From Diphasiastrum complanatum (taxonomy: Eukaryota; Streptophyta; Lycopodiopsida; Lycopodiales; Lycopodiaceae): a DNA stretch of 64,000 nt. The notes under the pieces were generated by a model. The model was not told the origin of the DNA. It ran no database searches and worked only from the letters and a program-made list of their open reading frames with translations. Each line of letters starts with the position of its first letter. Positions within the stretch are counted from its first letter, which is position 1. Shown here piece by piece: positions 11,986 to 22,747 of this stretch. Location: the NCBI GenBank assembly GCA_029204225.1, contig CM055098.1, positions 10,679,246 through 10,743,245 of the forward strand, read 5' to 3'. The position numbers and the translations under genes were made by a program.

Positions 11986-13063
11986 AAAATTAGCACTCTA
12001 GCCCAATAAGCCTTGGATCAAAGGTCATCAGCACTCTACTAAGGTCCATTAGAGAGGCATAGAAGCTTCTAACAGGTCCAGCAAGCAATCATAAGTTCAG
12101 ATCATGCAAAAAATGCATTTTTGGCCTCCTTCAACAAGCAAAACTTCAATATGATGGTGTCTAATGCACATCTATCCAGATTGGATGCATGATGGCTCAA
12201 ATCAGAGGAAATAGATCATATCTTTAAGGTTGTATTAAGAACCACCAGGTTCAGACCCCCATTTAAGAGGTATTCATGCCCAAAATCACCAAAAATACAT
12301 TATATTTTGAGTTTTTGAGCCATCTAATGGTGCCTAACCCTAACCAAGCTATATGACAGCCCTAGGAAAGCTTCATTACATCTTTGAAAATGTGCTTACC
12401 AACTATTGGCTGAGAATTTTCAGATCTACCACAAAATTAGTCCAAAAAACATCAAAAAACCTTGTTTTCTGACCAAAATTTGTGGGATAAATCCACAAAT
12501 AATTGCAATCTGATACTAATCCCTATAAATCCATTGCATTCAAGCAGTAAAAGTTCTGATTCTAGTCAAACATAATTTCTATAGCCCATTTATGGTCCAA
12601 AAACCCCAATTTTTGGTCCAAAATCACTATCTAATAAAACCAAAAAGTACAATCTGGACCACGGACTACACCAGATTCTGTGATCAATTTCAAGCAAAAA
12701 CATTCTAGGTGAGAAATTCACTAAATCCATCAAAAAAACCTATGATTTCCATCAAAATTCATGGAGCAAATCCACAATAATGATCTTTAGGCTAAAGGTA
12801 CACCAAGGATCTGAGAAGCCACCTACTTGGATATGAATTCTACCACCTGGAAGAATAAGCAATGAGACACACCAAAGAAACTGCAAAAATCCAAGATCCT
12901 CAAGCTCCACCTCTTGGTATATGTGATCCAGGGCACTCTGACACCACTATAACGATCGCCAAGTGAAGATCTTCAAGAATCCTGTCACATGCAAACCAAA
13001 AGGACACCTGTGGAGCATGAACCACCCAACCAATATGGAGAGGCTAGTCAATACCCTAACCAA
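11986..13063. other. Unassigned AT-rich region
   Basis: About 1.1 kb with no family-bearing ORF. On the minus strand a TGGTGTCAGAGTGCC run near 12,930-12,945 resembles a degenerate copia primer-binding site, so part of this may be an old retroelement leader. Nothing firmer can be said. Confidence 0.35.
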
Positions 13064-13068
13064 TCCAC
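13064..13068. other. Target-site duplication TCCAC (left)
   Basis: TCCAC directly before the LTR start TGTGTGGGATGC, matched by TCCAC at 24,031-24,035 directly after the other LTR. This fixes both ends of the outer copia element. Confidence 0.85.
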
Positions 13069-14281
13069 TGTGTGGGATGCTAGAAATGGAAATTATCAGC
13101 TCTAATACCATAGCTGTTGACGTTATGGATTGATGTCTACTGATGAAACAAATATTCTTAATAGCAGGATCATGGATTACTTAGAGAATGGAGTTTACGA
13201 GCTGTTCTTTTGTGTTGAATTAGATTATTAGTGTAGGAGTCTCAAACTGCCGTGAAAGAGAGATTGTAGAAATGATTAGGCATATGAGACAGCCATGCAA
13301 TCCTCTAATACTGATAACCTGATTAAGAAGAGAATGTAAAAAATACTTAGGCATCAAAGACAACTATACATTTCTCTTATAATAATGTTTGTGTAAGAGG
13401 AGTGACAGTTATTATCATTCAACACAAATGCGATAGTGTAGAACAATAGCGAATCTATATAATAATGTTGTAAACACAACGATCAGATCACAATACAATT
13501 GCATTGATAAGTGCATGATCCTACTTATAGATTCAAAACATGTACAATTGCTAACGTTCTGCATATCTCTATCTCTCTCTATAATCACTAACTCTGAGGA
13601 GTCAGCTACTAAAAGACCCATTCTGGTCGTTGTATCTCTGTCAGATGACTTGTGACTTCTGATATTTTCAATCGCTCATTTACATTTATAGCAACTGGAA
13701 GATCTTGTATTATTCTAACTTTACATTTACAAGATAGCTAATAGTTGCTAAACTGATCAATAGATCGGTTTATTGTTGGAGCGTGACGTTATGATATGGT
13801 ATTTGGAATCCCTTGTAAATCCGCAAATGGACGACATGACAGTCCTTGGCTTTTTGGCCTTTGTCTTTAGTTAAGAGCAGCCTTCGACATTTGTAGGACA
13901 CCGTTGGCATTTGTAGGGCACCTTTGGCATTTGTAGGGCACCTTTGCAATTTTATAGGCAAGTGTCGCATTTTTCACCTGTCATAAACTATGTGTAAAAA
14001 TGTAGTGTCGTGTTTTGCCCTAATTGTCGCCTGTCATAAACTGCATGTAAAAATGCAGTGTCGCATTTTGCCCTAATTGTTGCCTGTCAGAAACTGCATG
14101 TAAAAATGCGGTGTCGCATTTTTCGCAAAAAGTGTCACATTTCTGGAAGTGCCTAAATGGCCCAAAAACAACTTACATAATGTCGCTAAACACTTAGTTG
14201 CTTAGGAAGGTAAAAAATGAGCGACAGTGTTGGGTGTCGGATTTTTTGCCTGTGGAAAAACCTGAGTAAAAATGCAAACTA
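13069..14281 (-). repeat. 3' LTR of outer copia element, distal part
   Basis: Homologous to 22,748-23,900. Compared with the other LTR it has an extra about 45 bp near 13,580-13,625 and one more copy of a short TTGGCATTTGTAGGGCACC unit. The rest of this LTR continues at 19,495 after the nested element. Confidence 0.88.
13962..14130. repeat. 53-bp tandem sub-repeats inside LTR
   Basis: Units beginning GTGTCGCATTTTGCCC start at 13,962, 14,005, 14,058 and 14,111, that is, a 53-bp period with a shortened first unit. The same array is at 23,577-23,745 in the other LTR (starts 23,577, 23,620, 23,673, 23,726), so it predates the insertion. Confidence 0.85.
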
Positions 14282-14700
14282 TGTGAAAGATTTCATATTC
14301 TACACATAGAATTGCAAGCAATCACCAAGATAGTGCACCAATGGATAGTAGAATCCAAGAGAACCATGTATAAGCATGAATGAGATAGAGAAGATAGCTC
14401 TCTCCATGAGTTGCATCCTTTTATAGTAGGTCCAAACCCTATTTGACCACTTGGATTTTCCACCAAAATGCTAACCCTACTATTTTTGGGTCTAGATTCA
14501 ATGTACCCAACTATTCAAATTTGAATCTACTCAAACTCGCATTCTAACTTTCCCACACTTTCAAAAAGTGTTTCATTCAAATGACATTCAGACTAATGAA
14601 CTTTGAAAAGTCAATCTTTAAGTCTAAAACAAGTTTTGGCCTCAATATGCCAAATATGAAAATATAGCAAAATGTGATGAAACTAGTTGAATCTTTCACA
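14282..14700 (-). repeat. 3' LTR of nested copia element (internally deleted)
   Basis: 419 bp against 650 bp for the 5' LTR. Alignment shows that the missing 225-230 bp correspond to about 18,866-19,083 of the 5' LTR, near its PBS-proximal end. The rest matches closely. Confidence 0.9.
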
Positions 14701-15890
14701 CTCCCTCTTCAACTAGTTTTAGCATAGACTTTGATAACACTCCAAGTAAAGTCCTATGCTCCATGAACAAGTCATTTCCCAATGCTTTGGTGAAGATATC
14801 AGCTACACATTCTCTTGAAGACACATGTTGAAGCTCCACCTCCTTTGCAATGACTTGCTCCCTCACAAAGTGATATTGTATTTTGATATGCTTGCTCCTA
14901 GCATGAAAGATAGGATTGGATGCCATTTTTTGGGCTGATTGATTATCACAAAAGATAATTGGGCTCTCTGAAAAATCCAGCATGTGAAGATCCTTGATCA
15001 TCCTCTTTATCCATACCATCTCCTTTGTACAATGTGTAAGAGCTTTGTACTCGGCTTCACTAGATGACAATGAGATAGTGGCTTGTTTCTTCGACATCCA
15101 TGATATAGCTCCATCACCTATGAAAATACAATAAGAACTAATGGATTTCATATCCATTACATCTCCAGCATAGTCTGAATCTAAAAATCCAAAAAGATTA
15201 GGTGATGATCCCTCATATAATATTCCAAATTCCCAAGTTCCAATGATGTACCTCAAAACTCGCATTCCTAGCTTCCAATGCTCCTCACTAGGATCTTGCA
15301 TGAATTGGCTCAATCTTCCAACACAATAGCTTATATCTGGTCTAGTAATGGTTAGATAGATGAGTGAACCAACTAGCTTCCTATAGAGAGTAATGTCCTC
15401 GAAGGATCTTTCATTACCTCTTAAAGTTAGCTTTACATGAGACTCCATAGGTGTATCAATAGCTTTTGCATCTATCAATTGAAATCTTTGTAGAATAGAA
15501 TTAGCATACTTCTCTTGACAAATGAAAGTAGATTGAGATGATCCAATGACTTTTATTCCCAAAATGTAATACAAATTACCAAGATCATGCACCTCAAACT
15601 CCTTCTTAAGAGCATTCTTGATATCCTCCACATTTTGATTCTCTCCACCACTCAAGATGATATCATCCACATAGATTAGCAAGATGGTAACATAATTTCC
15701 AGCAAACCTATAATAAAGTGAATGATCATACTCACTCATAACACAAAGCCTTAGAGAGTAAAAAAGTGTTAAGCTTAGCATACTAACTCCTTGGTGCTTG
15801 CTTAAGGCCATACAAACTCTTTTGTAGAAGACACACATGATTTGGCTTTGTTGATGAAATGTAGCTCTCGGGTTGCTCCATGTACACTTA
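14696..15890 (-). pseudogene. Nested copia RT (C-terminal) and RNase H
   Basis: A long open stretch (about 380 codons) holding the RT catalytic LIYVDDIILSG, the FEVHDLGNLYYILGI and RPDISYCVGRLSQFM motifs, and a full RNase H with DSDYAGD, SLSSSEAEYKAL, CDNQSAQKMASNP, HARSKHIKI and VADIFTKALG. The N-terminal end of this frame is a frameshifted version of the [11 protein letters not shown] region, and further frame breaks near 15,840-15,890 separate it from the upstream RT part. It is the best preserved pol segment of the copia copies in the window. Confidence 0.93.
14701..14713 (-). other. Polypurine tract of nested copia element
   Basis: Minus strand GTTGAAGAGGGAG immediately before the LTR start TGTGAAAG. 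The RNase H stop codon TGA is made by the first LTR bases. Confidence 0.85.
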
Positions 15891-17116
15891 CTCCTTAAGA
15901 TCCCTATTCAAGAATGCATTTGAAATGTCCATTTGCCATAGATCCCATCCATAAAGTGTAGCAAGTGAAATGATGACTTGAATGCTTACCATCTTTTCCA
16001 CGGGTGCAAAGGACTCATCATAGTCAATCCCTTGTTGTTGAGCATATCCTTTTGCCATTAACCTTGCCTTGTACTTGTTGATAGATCCAATGTTAGATCC
16101 ATTCACACTACCATCAATCATGCCTGAAAACACTTTTGAAATGTTCCCCTCATCAAAAATGACATCTCTACCAACAATCACTTTGTTAGTAGAAGGAATG
16201 TAAACCTTGTAGGCTTTACTCACCTCACTATATCCAACAAAAGTACCTCTTCTTGAAGATGGATCCTCCTTGGTCCTATCATCAAGAGTAATGTTGACAT
16301 AACATGTGCATTCAAAGGTTCTTAGAAAGTTGACACTTGGCCTCCTCTTGAATAGCATCTCAAAAGGTGTCCTTCCATCCAAAATAGCACTCGGCCACCT
16401 ATTGCACAAGAAATTGGCACACAACAAAGCTTGATCCCAAAATGGTTTGTCAAGATTAGCACTTAACCTCATATCTTTAGCACTTTCACATAAAGTCCTA
16501 TTCTTCCTTTCAGCCACTCCATTTTTTTGTGGGGTCCTTGATGTTGTGTACTCCCTCTTGACCCCAAGCTCATCATAAAAGGCCTTGAACTTGTTAGATA
16601 TGTACTCACCACCATTGTCACTCCTCAAGCACTTGATCTTTGTGAAAAATTGGTTCTCCCTTGCATTCTTGGACTTGATAAAGCCATCATACACTTCATC
16701 CTTGCTATTTAGTAGATAGATCCAACAAAATCTACTAAAATCATCAATGAATGTTACATACATCTTAGCTCCACTATTGCTAATTGTAGTAAATCCATGA
16801 ATATCTGAATGTACAAGTTGAAAAGGCTTTGTAGATCTAGTATAAGGTAGTCTATGTGACTTAGACAAAGCACAAGACTCAAAACATGCTTGATATCACT
16901 TAAGGAACTTGGAAGACCAATCACAACCTTCTTCCTTGCCATTACCTCCAATGACTTGAAGTTGAGGTGTCCCATCCTTTTGTGCCAAACCTCTTGAATA
17001 GGAATTTGCTCCCTTGAAACACATCCAACTTGGTTAGCAATAACACAACCATCTAGTTTGAACAATTTCCCTTGTCTTTTACCTTTTCCAACCAAGACAT
17101 TCTTCTTTTTGATCAA
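15888..17116 (-). pseudogene. Nested copia integrase and RT N-terminus
   Basis: GAG-pre-integrase with VWHKRMGHLNFKSLEVM (17,000-17,060) and a frameshift near 16,890, then an integrase core with LVHSDIHGF, RSDNGGEYIS and NGVAERKNRT holding D, D and E. It continues through GYSEVSKAYKVYIP and RDVIFDEG and then runs in frame into RT at NKYKARLMAKGYAQQQG and QMDISNAFLN. The linker and the first part of RT, including the CKWVYK-type motif, are missing at about 16,080-16,120, so an internal deletion has joined integrase to RT without breaking the frame. Confidence 0.92.
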
Positions 17117-18286
17117 ACAAGCAGGCCTTTACTTAGCATTTGGCTCACACTAAGCAAATTCTTGGTAATAGATGGAATAAACAAGACATCCTCCAAATGA
17201 ACATTCGTATTTGTAGAGAGAGAAATAGGAATTGTGCCAATCCCTTTGATTGCACACTCACCATCATTGGCCATGTAGATCACCCTCTTGTCATCTCCAT
17301 ATTCCAACAAAGAAGTGAAGTACTCTTTGTGAAAGGTCATGTGTGAACTTGCTCCACTATCAATCCACCAAGGATCTAGATCTCCAACATTAGCAAGAAT
17401 ACATGAAGACATCACAAAAGAATCATCATTTGCATCTTGATCATCCAAACCATCCTCATCAAGAGTAAGGTTACCTTGCTTGTCTCCTTGATCTCTCTTC
17501 TTCTTGTAGCACTCACTTGCAAAGTGTCCTTTGATGCCACAATAGAAGCACTTGAGCTTTGATCTATCCTTCTTTTTGCCACTTGAAGAAGCATCCACTT
17601 TATCTTGACCTTTATACCACTTACTTTTGGGTTTACCCTTGAATTTTCCCTTTGTGAACATAGCATCCTCTTGAAGTGTCGATGTAGATCCACCTCTTGC
17701 TTGAAGCCTATATTCCTCATTGATCAGGATTGCTTGAAGATCCATCAAACTTGGCAAAGTCTTTTGAATAGCAATACTTTGAACAATGTTAGCATGATCA
17801 TCCAACAAGCCATTAAGTATTACTTGAATAAGCTCTCCTTCCTTAATGCTTTCATCAATGCAAGCCAACTCATCATTCAATGCTTTCATTCTAAAAAAAA
17901 AAAGTAGTTGGACTTTCTTCATTCTTTTGCAAACAAGAAAAGATTTGCCTTATTAGAGTCAACACTCTAGAAGTAGACTTGGATTCATAAAGCTTCTTCA
18001 ATGAATTCCAAGCTTCCAAAGATGATGTGCACTTACCAACTTCCTTGAGAAGTTCATTGGTAACATTCATCTTTATCATGTGTAGAGCCTTCTTGGCCCT
18101 CTTGTCATACCTCAATTGATCTTGTTGTGTTGCTGGTCTCTCCTCCAAACCTACAACAATATCCAAAACATCATTCATCTCAAGAAGTGACTCCATCCTC
18201 ACTTTCCACAATGAATAGTTAGTTGAGGTAAGCCTATCATTGGCTTCCAACATGACTCCAATTGAATTATCTTTCTTATCTTTCAA
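17113..18286 (-). pseudogene. Nested copia gag and protease, one frameshift
   Basis: Gag starts at 18,286 (MKDKKDNSIGVMLEAND, then TNYSLWKVRMESLLEMND) and runs to about 17,900, where it meets a run of eleven A (T on the coding strand). The frame changes there and continues as ALNDELACIDESIKEGEL, the zinc knuckle CFYCGIKGHFASEC (CX2CX4HX4C) and the protease active site WWIDSGASSHM, ending in LLSVSQMLSKG. One indel in the homopolymer would account for the break, so either a mutation or a sequencing/assembly error is possible. Confidence 0.92.
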
Positions 18287-18832
18287 CTTGTTTCAATTCA
18301 CAAAGCACTCCTTTGAACAACAACAAATGATTTTAAAATAAATCACCAAGATTTGAAACTATCTCAAAAATTCTCTTCTAGCACTTATACCAAGCAAATC
18401 AACACATAGAATCATGGAATCTTGATCAACCTATGATCTATCCTCAATCTAATGATTTTTGCCACTTTCTAAGATTGAAATGCACTCAAATTAAGTCTAG
18501 CAACCTCAATATCTAGAGATCCAATCAAAATTAGATTTTTGACAAAATCACAAAAAAATTGACTATTTCAAATCTACATGCAAATGTTGAAAATTTGATA
18601 TGCAATCTATTAGCCACAACTTAGTCTGATCCAATGATCCAAAAATTGGCCAAATCCAATATGTGAATTAAAAAATAGGAGTTGATCAAGTTTATAAACC
18701 TATATAGGGTTTTGATCTACAAAAGCAAAAAACTCGATTTTGGTGTAGAATCCCCTCTAGCATGCTCTAGACTTGATATCTTCACCAAATCATTGATAGA
18801 TCTGATTTTCTCCTTCATAACCTGAAACACAA

Positions 18833-18844
18833 GATCTGATACCA
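18833..18844 (-). other. Primer-binding site of nested copia element
   Basis: Minus strand TGGTATCAGATC, directly adjoining the 5' LTR. It matches the initiator-tRNA-Met complement typical of plant copia elements, with a change at the last two positions. Confidence 0.88.
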
Positions 18845-19494
18845 TGTGAAGGATCTCATATCCTTAAGATCCAATCCACTTAAATGATCTTTGGTTAGAA
18901 AGAAAAATTTAATACCAATCTCACCAATGTAGAAAAATCAACATCTACACACAAAATGAGATGCAAACACTAATAGAACTTGATCAAACTTGAATGAAAT
19001 GATAAAGTACTGTTTCTATCCGTACAAAATCAGCAAGATACTGTATTTCATATGTGTGGATCTGAAAATAGCAATAAATGATCATTCTACACATAGAATT
19101 GCAAGCAATCACCAAGATAATGTTCCAATGGATAGTAGAACCCAAGAGAGCCATGTATAAGCATGAAATGAGATAGTGAAGAGAGAAGATAGCTCTCTCC
19201 ATGAATTACATCCTTTTATAACAGGTCCAAACCCTATTTGGCCACTTGGCTTTCCCACCAAAATGCTAACCCTACTATTTTTGGGTCTAGATTCAATGTA
19301 TCCAACTATTTAAATTGGAATCTACTCAAATTCGCATTCTAACTTTCCCACACTTTCAAAAAGTATTTATTCAAATGACATTTAGACTAATGAACTTTGA
19401 AAAGTCAATCTGTAAGTCTAAGACAAGTTTTGGCCTCAATATGCCAAGTATGGAAATATAGCAAAATGTGATGAAACTAGTTGAATCTTTCACA
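18845..19494 (-). repeat. 5' LTR of nested copia element
   Basis: 650 bp, starting TGTGAAAGATTC on the minus strand and ending CCTTCACA next to the PBS. The segment 18,880-18,972 recurs as an isolated fragment at 44,834-44,926. Confidence 0.9.
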
Positions 19495-19630
19495 GACTGT
19501 AGTGACAATTAGTTCATATATGCAGACTGTTGAAAACAGTTCATTTTTTGTAGGTTTCATTTGAGAGAGTAAAAATCAGAGAAGGAAGAAGGGCTGTTGG
19601 GGTGAGTAGGAGTTAGATTAAATTCCAACA
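19495..19630 (-). repeat. 3' LTR of outer copia element, proximal part
   Basis: Continues the LTR interrupted at 14,281 and matches 23,895-24,030. On the minus strand it starts TGTTGGAATTTAATC. The purine tract TTAAGGGAGAG at 19,631-19,643 lies just before it and serves as the PPT. Confidence 0.88.
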
Positions 19631-21179
19631 CTCTCCCTTAAGCTAACTGCTACAAATCTAAACTACAATTGAGATTTATCATATCTACTCAAATAGAATG
19701 TTTATGTCTAGACAATGGCTTTGTCAAAATAATAGCCAACATACTTTCTGTATGACAGTAACTTAGTACAACATCTTTATTTCGAACTTTCTCTCTAAGA
19801 AAATGGAATTGAACTTCTATATGCTTAGTTCTATTATGAGTTCGTGGGTTCATAGATAGAGCTATGCAGCTCTGATTGTCACACTGGAGTATTGTTGGAC
19901 CGATCTATGAGAATTGCAGATCCTGCAGCAGCCTCCTTAGCCAAGTTATCTCCTTCACGGCGGATGTAGTTGCAACATATTTGGATTCTGTAGAGGACAA
20001 CGAAATGCATTTCTACTTTTTGATGTTCCATGAAATGGGTCCTCCTGCAAGAAAACAAATGTAGCCAAAGGTGGATTTCCTGGTATCTATGTCTCCTGCT
20101 CAGTCTGAATTAGAATAGATAATCAATGAGAGTACAACTTATGTGGCATAGTGCTTTGAGGCTTGAATGTACTTCAAAACTCTTTGCAGGGCTTTCTAGT
20201 ATTGTAGGCTTGGATTAGGCATGAATTGCGATAGTGTGCTTACAGCATATGCAAGATCAAGTCGTGTGCAGATCATAGAGTACATGATAGAACCTATGAC
20301 TGACTGATAGGGGTACTTGCACATTTCTTGCTGATCTGTCTTCATTTTGGGGCACATGTCTTTGGATAGCTCGCATCCTGAATCCATAGGAGTATCTATG
20401 GGTTTGCAATCCTCCATGGCATATTTGCGAAGTACATTGATTAAGTAAGATTGTTGGCTTATGGTGATCCTTCTGCTCGCGTGATCTCTGTTGATCTCCA
20501 TACCGAAAAGGTAATGGACTGGGCCTAAATTAGTCATCTCAAATTCTGATGAAAGCAGAGATTTGGTTTCCTATAATAACTGATTTGAATTGCTGATAAT
20601 TAAGGAATCATCAACGTATAATGTTGTTTTAACATAGCTTGACCCTTTACACTTGAGATATACATTAGAGTCTACGGAGCAAGAAGTGAAATTGTGCTGC
20701 AACAAGAAGTGATTGATTCTTTCATACCAGGCTCTGGGAGCTTGCTTAAGACTATATAACGCCTTATGCAATTTGTATACCAAATGCTCCTTGCCTTGAA
20801 GGACATAACCTTCTGGTTGATAAATGAATATGTCTTCTTGTATATATCCGTGTAGGAATGCCGTCTGGACGTCCATCTGGTGAATGTCCAGATCTTCTGT
20901 AGCAGTTATAGCCAATAAGATACAAATAGATTGATGTTTTACTACTGGACTAAAGATCTTAGTGTAGTCTATGCCATATACTTGTTCAAATCCTTTAACC
21001 GCCAGTCTAGCTTTCCATTTGGATATTGATCCATCTGGTTTAAGCTTTAGTTTGAAGATCCACTTGGAGTCAATTGGTTTTACACCTGTAGGAGGATTGA
21101 CAAGACTCCAGGTCTTGTTCTTCATTAGAGAGTAATACTCAGCATCCATGATAGCTTTCCATTTGTCTGCATCAGGCAT
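19631..21179 (-). pseudogene. Outer copia RT-RNase H, frameshifted
   Basis: RT from 21,179 reads MDAEYYSLMKNKTWSLVN, DSKWIFKLKLKPDG, MDVQTAFLHGYIQED, LYSLKQAPRAWYERI and LYVDDSLIISN. A break near 20,540-20,570 leads to MTNLGPVHYLFGMEI and STLSQFM, then RNase H decays: SLSSTESKYVA, CDNQSC, NRTKHIEVQFHFLREK and ILTKPLS can be read in shifting frames down to 19,700. The catalytic YVDD is intact but no continuous frame remains. Confidence 0.9.
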
Positions 21180-21524
21180 TGATAAGGCTTCTACTATGGT
21201 GATAGGTTCGTCATGACTGATGAAAGTCTGAGAGATGAAGCGATCAGGCTGCTGTCATTGTCTTACAGAATTTTGAACTGCAGATGCATGAGCAAATGAT
21301 TGGTGAATGACTGGGATCATAGTATCTTGTGGTTGAACAATCGTGGGTCTAGGCTCATCAATGGTAAGTGGAGCCGTTGGGATGAACTCCGATGTTTGAA
21401 CAGTCGTAGGTCATTGTCTATCGATGGAGGGTGGAGCTGCTATGGCATGCTCTTGTATTGCCTGCTTATGCTTAAAATCATGGAATTTGTCTTCAAGAAA
21501 GACACCATCACAACTGACTGAGAT

Positions 21525-22649
21525 CTAACCTGTATCAACATCGTATACAGGATATGCTTTGTGTGATCTTGAATAGCCATTGAAGATATTTTTGCAGCCT
21601 ACTGGGTCCAGTTTCTTCCTCAGATTAGATGACACTTGTGCATAGCAGAGACATCCAAAAATACGTAGGTGTTTTAAACTTGGTTTGTAGCCATAGTAGG
21701 CTTCAAACAGTGTCTCAAAATCAACTGTCTTAGTGCTAGAGTAATTTTGCAAATAGCAGGCCATAGAGATCACTTCTGTCCAAAAGGTTTGAGGCAAATG
21801 TGCGTTGACTATCATGGATCGCGCAACATCCAACAGTGTGCGATTCTTCTGTTCAGCTTCTCTGTTATGTTGTGGAGTGTAGCTCGTAGTAAACTGATGG
21901 TACACGCCACATGAAGATAGATAGTCCTTCATTTTGTTTGATAAGTACTCTCTCCCTGAATCAGACCGTAGGGCCTTGATCCTCTGACCAGTTTGATTCT
22001 CAGCGTATTGCTTGAAATCTTTGAAGCAACTAAATACTTCTGACTTGTTCTTTATGAACATAATTCTAGTAAATCGGGAGTATTCATCAATGAATGTAAT
22101 AAAATACAGAGTTTGACCTAATGAAGGTATGCTCATAGGACCACATAAGTCACTGTGTATCAGTGACAAAATGGACTTCGTCCTTTTGGCTTGTCCTCTT
22201 GGAAATCTAGTTCTAGGTTGTTTCCCTAGTAAGCAATTTTCACAGAAAGACTGATTAGCTGTAGTAACAACATTTATATTCATGTCCTTGACCATTTTGT
22301 TATGATGCATATACAAGATTGAACGCATGTTTAGATGACCTAGTCTTTGATGCCATAAATTAGCATCTAAACCATTCATAGAAAGTGCAAAATGATGACT
22401 CAGTATATACAAATTTCCTTGGGATACAATGGCAAGTGCTTTGCCATCCTTTGCTTTCCATGCTGGAAGCAGTTCAGGTTTGGCCGATTTGACTATTGAA
22501 TCGTTTGCATATCCCCAAAGCTCCTTCTCAATCAAGATCATCTTCATTTTAAACTTCCACATGTGGAAGTCATCTCCGTTGAATTTATTGATCAAGCGGA
22601 TCTTTGAGGTTGAACCTTCCATTGTAATCGAGTAGCAGAGATAAAACAC
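21525..22649 (-). pseudogene. In-frame gag-integrase fusion ORF of outer copia element
   Basis: A 374-codon ORF with no internal stop. Residues 1-58 are the gag N-terminus (NKFNGDDFHMWKFKMKMIL). Near KDGKALAIV it passes directly into the GAG-pre-integrase region (SQGNLYILSHHFALSM, WHQRLGHLNMRSI, CENCLLGKQ) and the integrase core (LIHSDLCGPM, RSDSGREYLS, REAEQKNRT), ending in GYSRSHKAYPVYDV. The rest of gag, the zinc knuckle and the whole protease are absent. The second-glutamate region reads HNREAEQKNRT instead of NGVAERKNRT but keeps the Glu. The frame is kept across the deletion, which is unusual among these otherwise broken copies. Confidence 0.85.
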
Positions 22650-22732
22650 AAACTGAATGAACCAGCTATATAGAACTAGAATGTATTAAGTTCTATTATA
22701 AGTCCTAGACTCTAGTAATCCAATAAACCTGT

Positions 22733-22745
22733 GGCTCTGATGCCA
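22733..22745 (-). other. Primer-binding site of outer copia element
   Basis: Minus strand TGGCATCAGAGCC, two bases from the LTR end CATCCCACACA. One base differs from the common TGGTATCAGAGCC. A second PBS-like run (TGGTATCAGAAC) at 22,778-22,789 lies inside the LTR and is not the functional site if the TSD-defined boundary is right. Confidence 0.75.
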
Positions 22746-22747
22746 CT

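Larger units (their letters stand above)
14282..19494 (-). mobile_element. Nested complete copia element, minus strand
   Basis: A 5.2-kb element inside the LTR of another copia element. It has LTRs at both ends (TGTGAAAG...CTTTCACA), an adjacent PBS and PPT, and gag-protease-integrase-RT-RNase H in order. The flanking bases AACTA and GACTG fit a 5-bp TSD only imperfectly (3 of 5), but the host LTR is cleanly split when compared with its partner at 23,880-23,900. Coding contains several frameshifts and an integrase-RT deletion. Confidence 0.92.
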
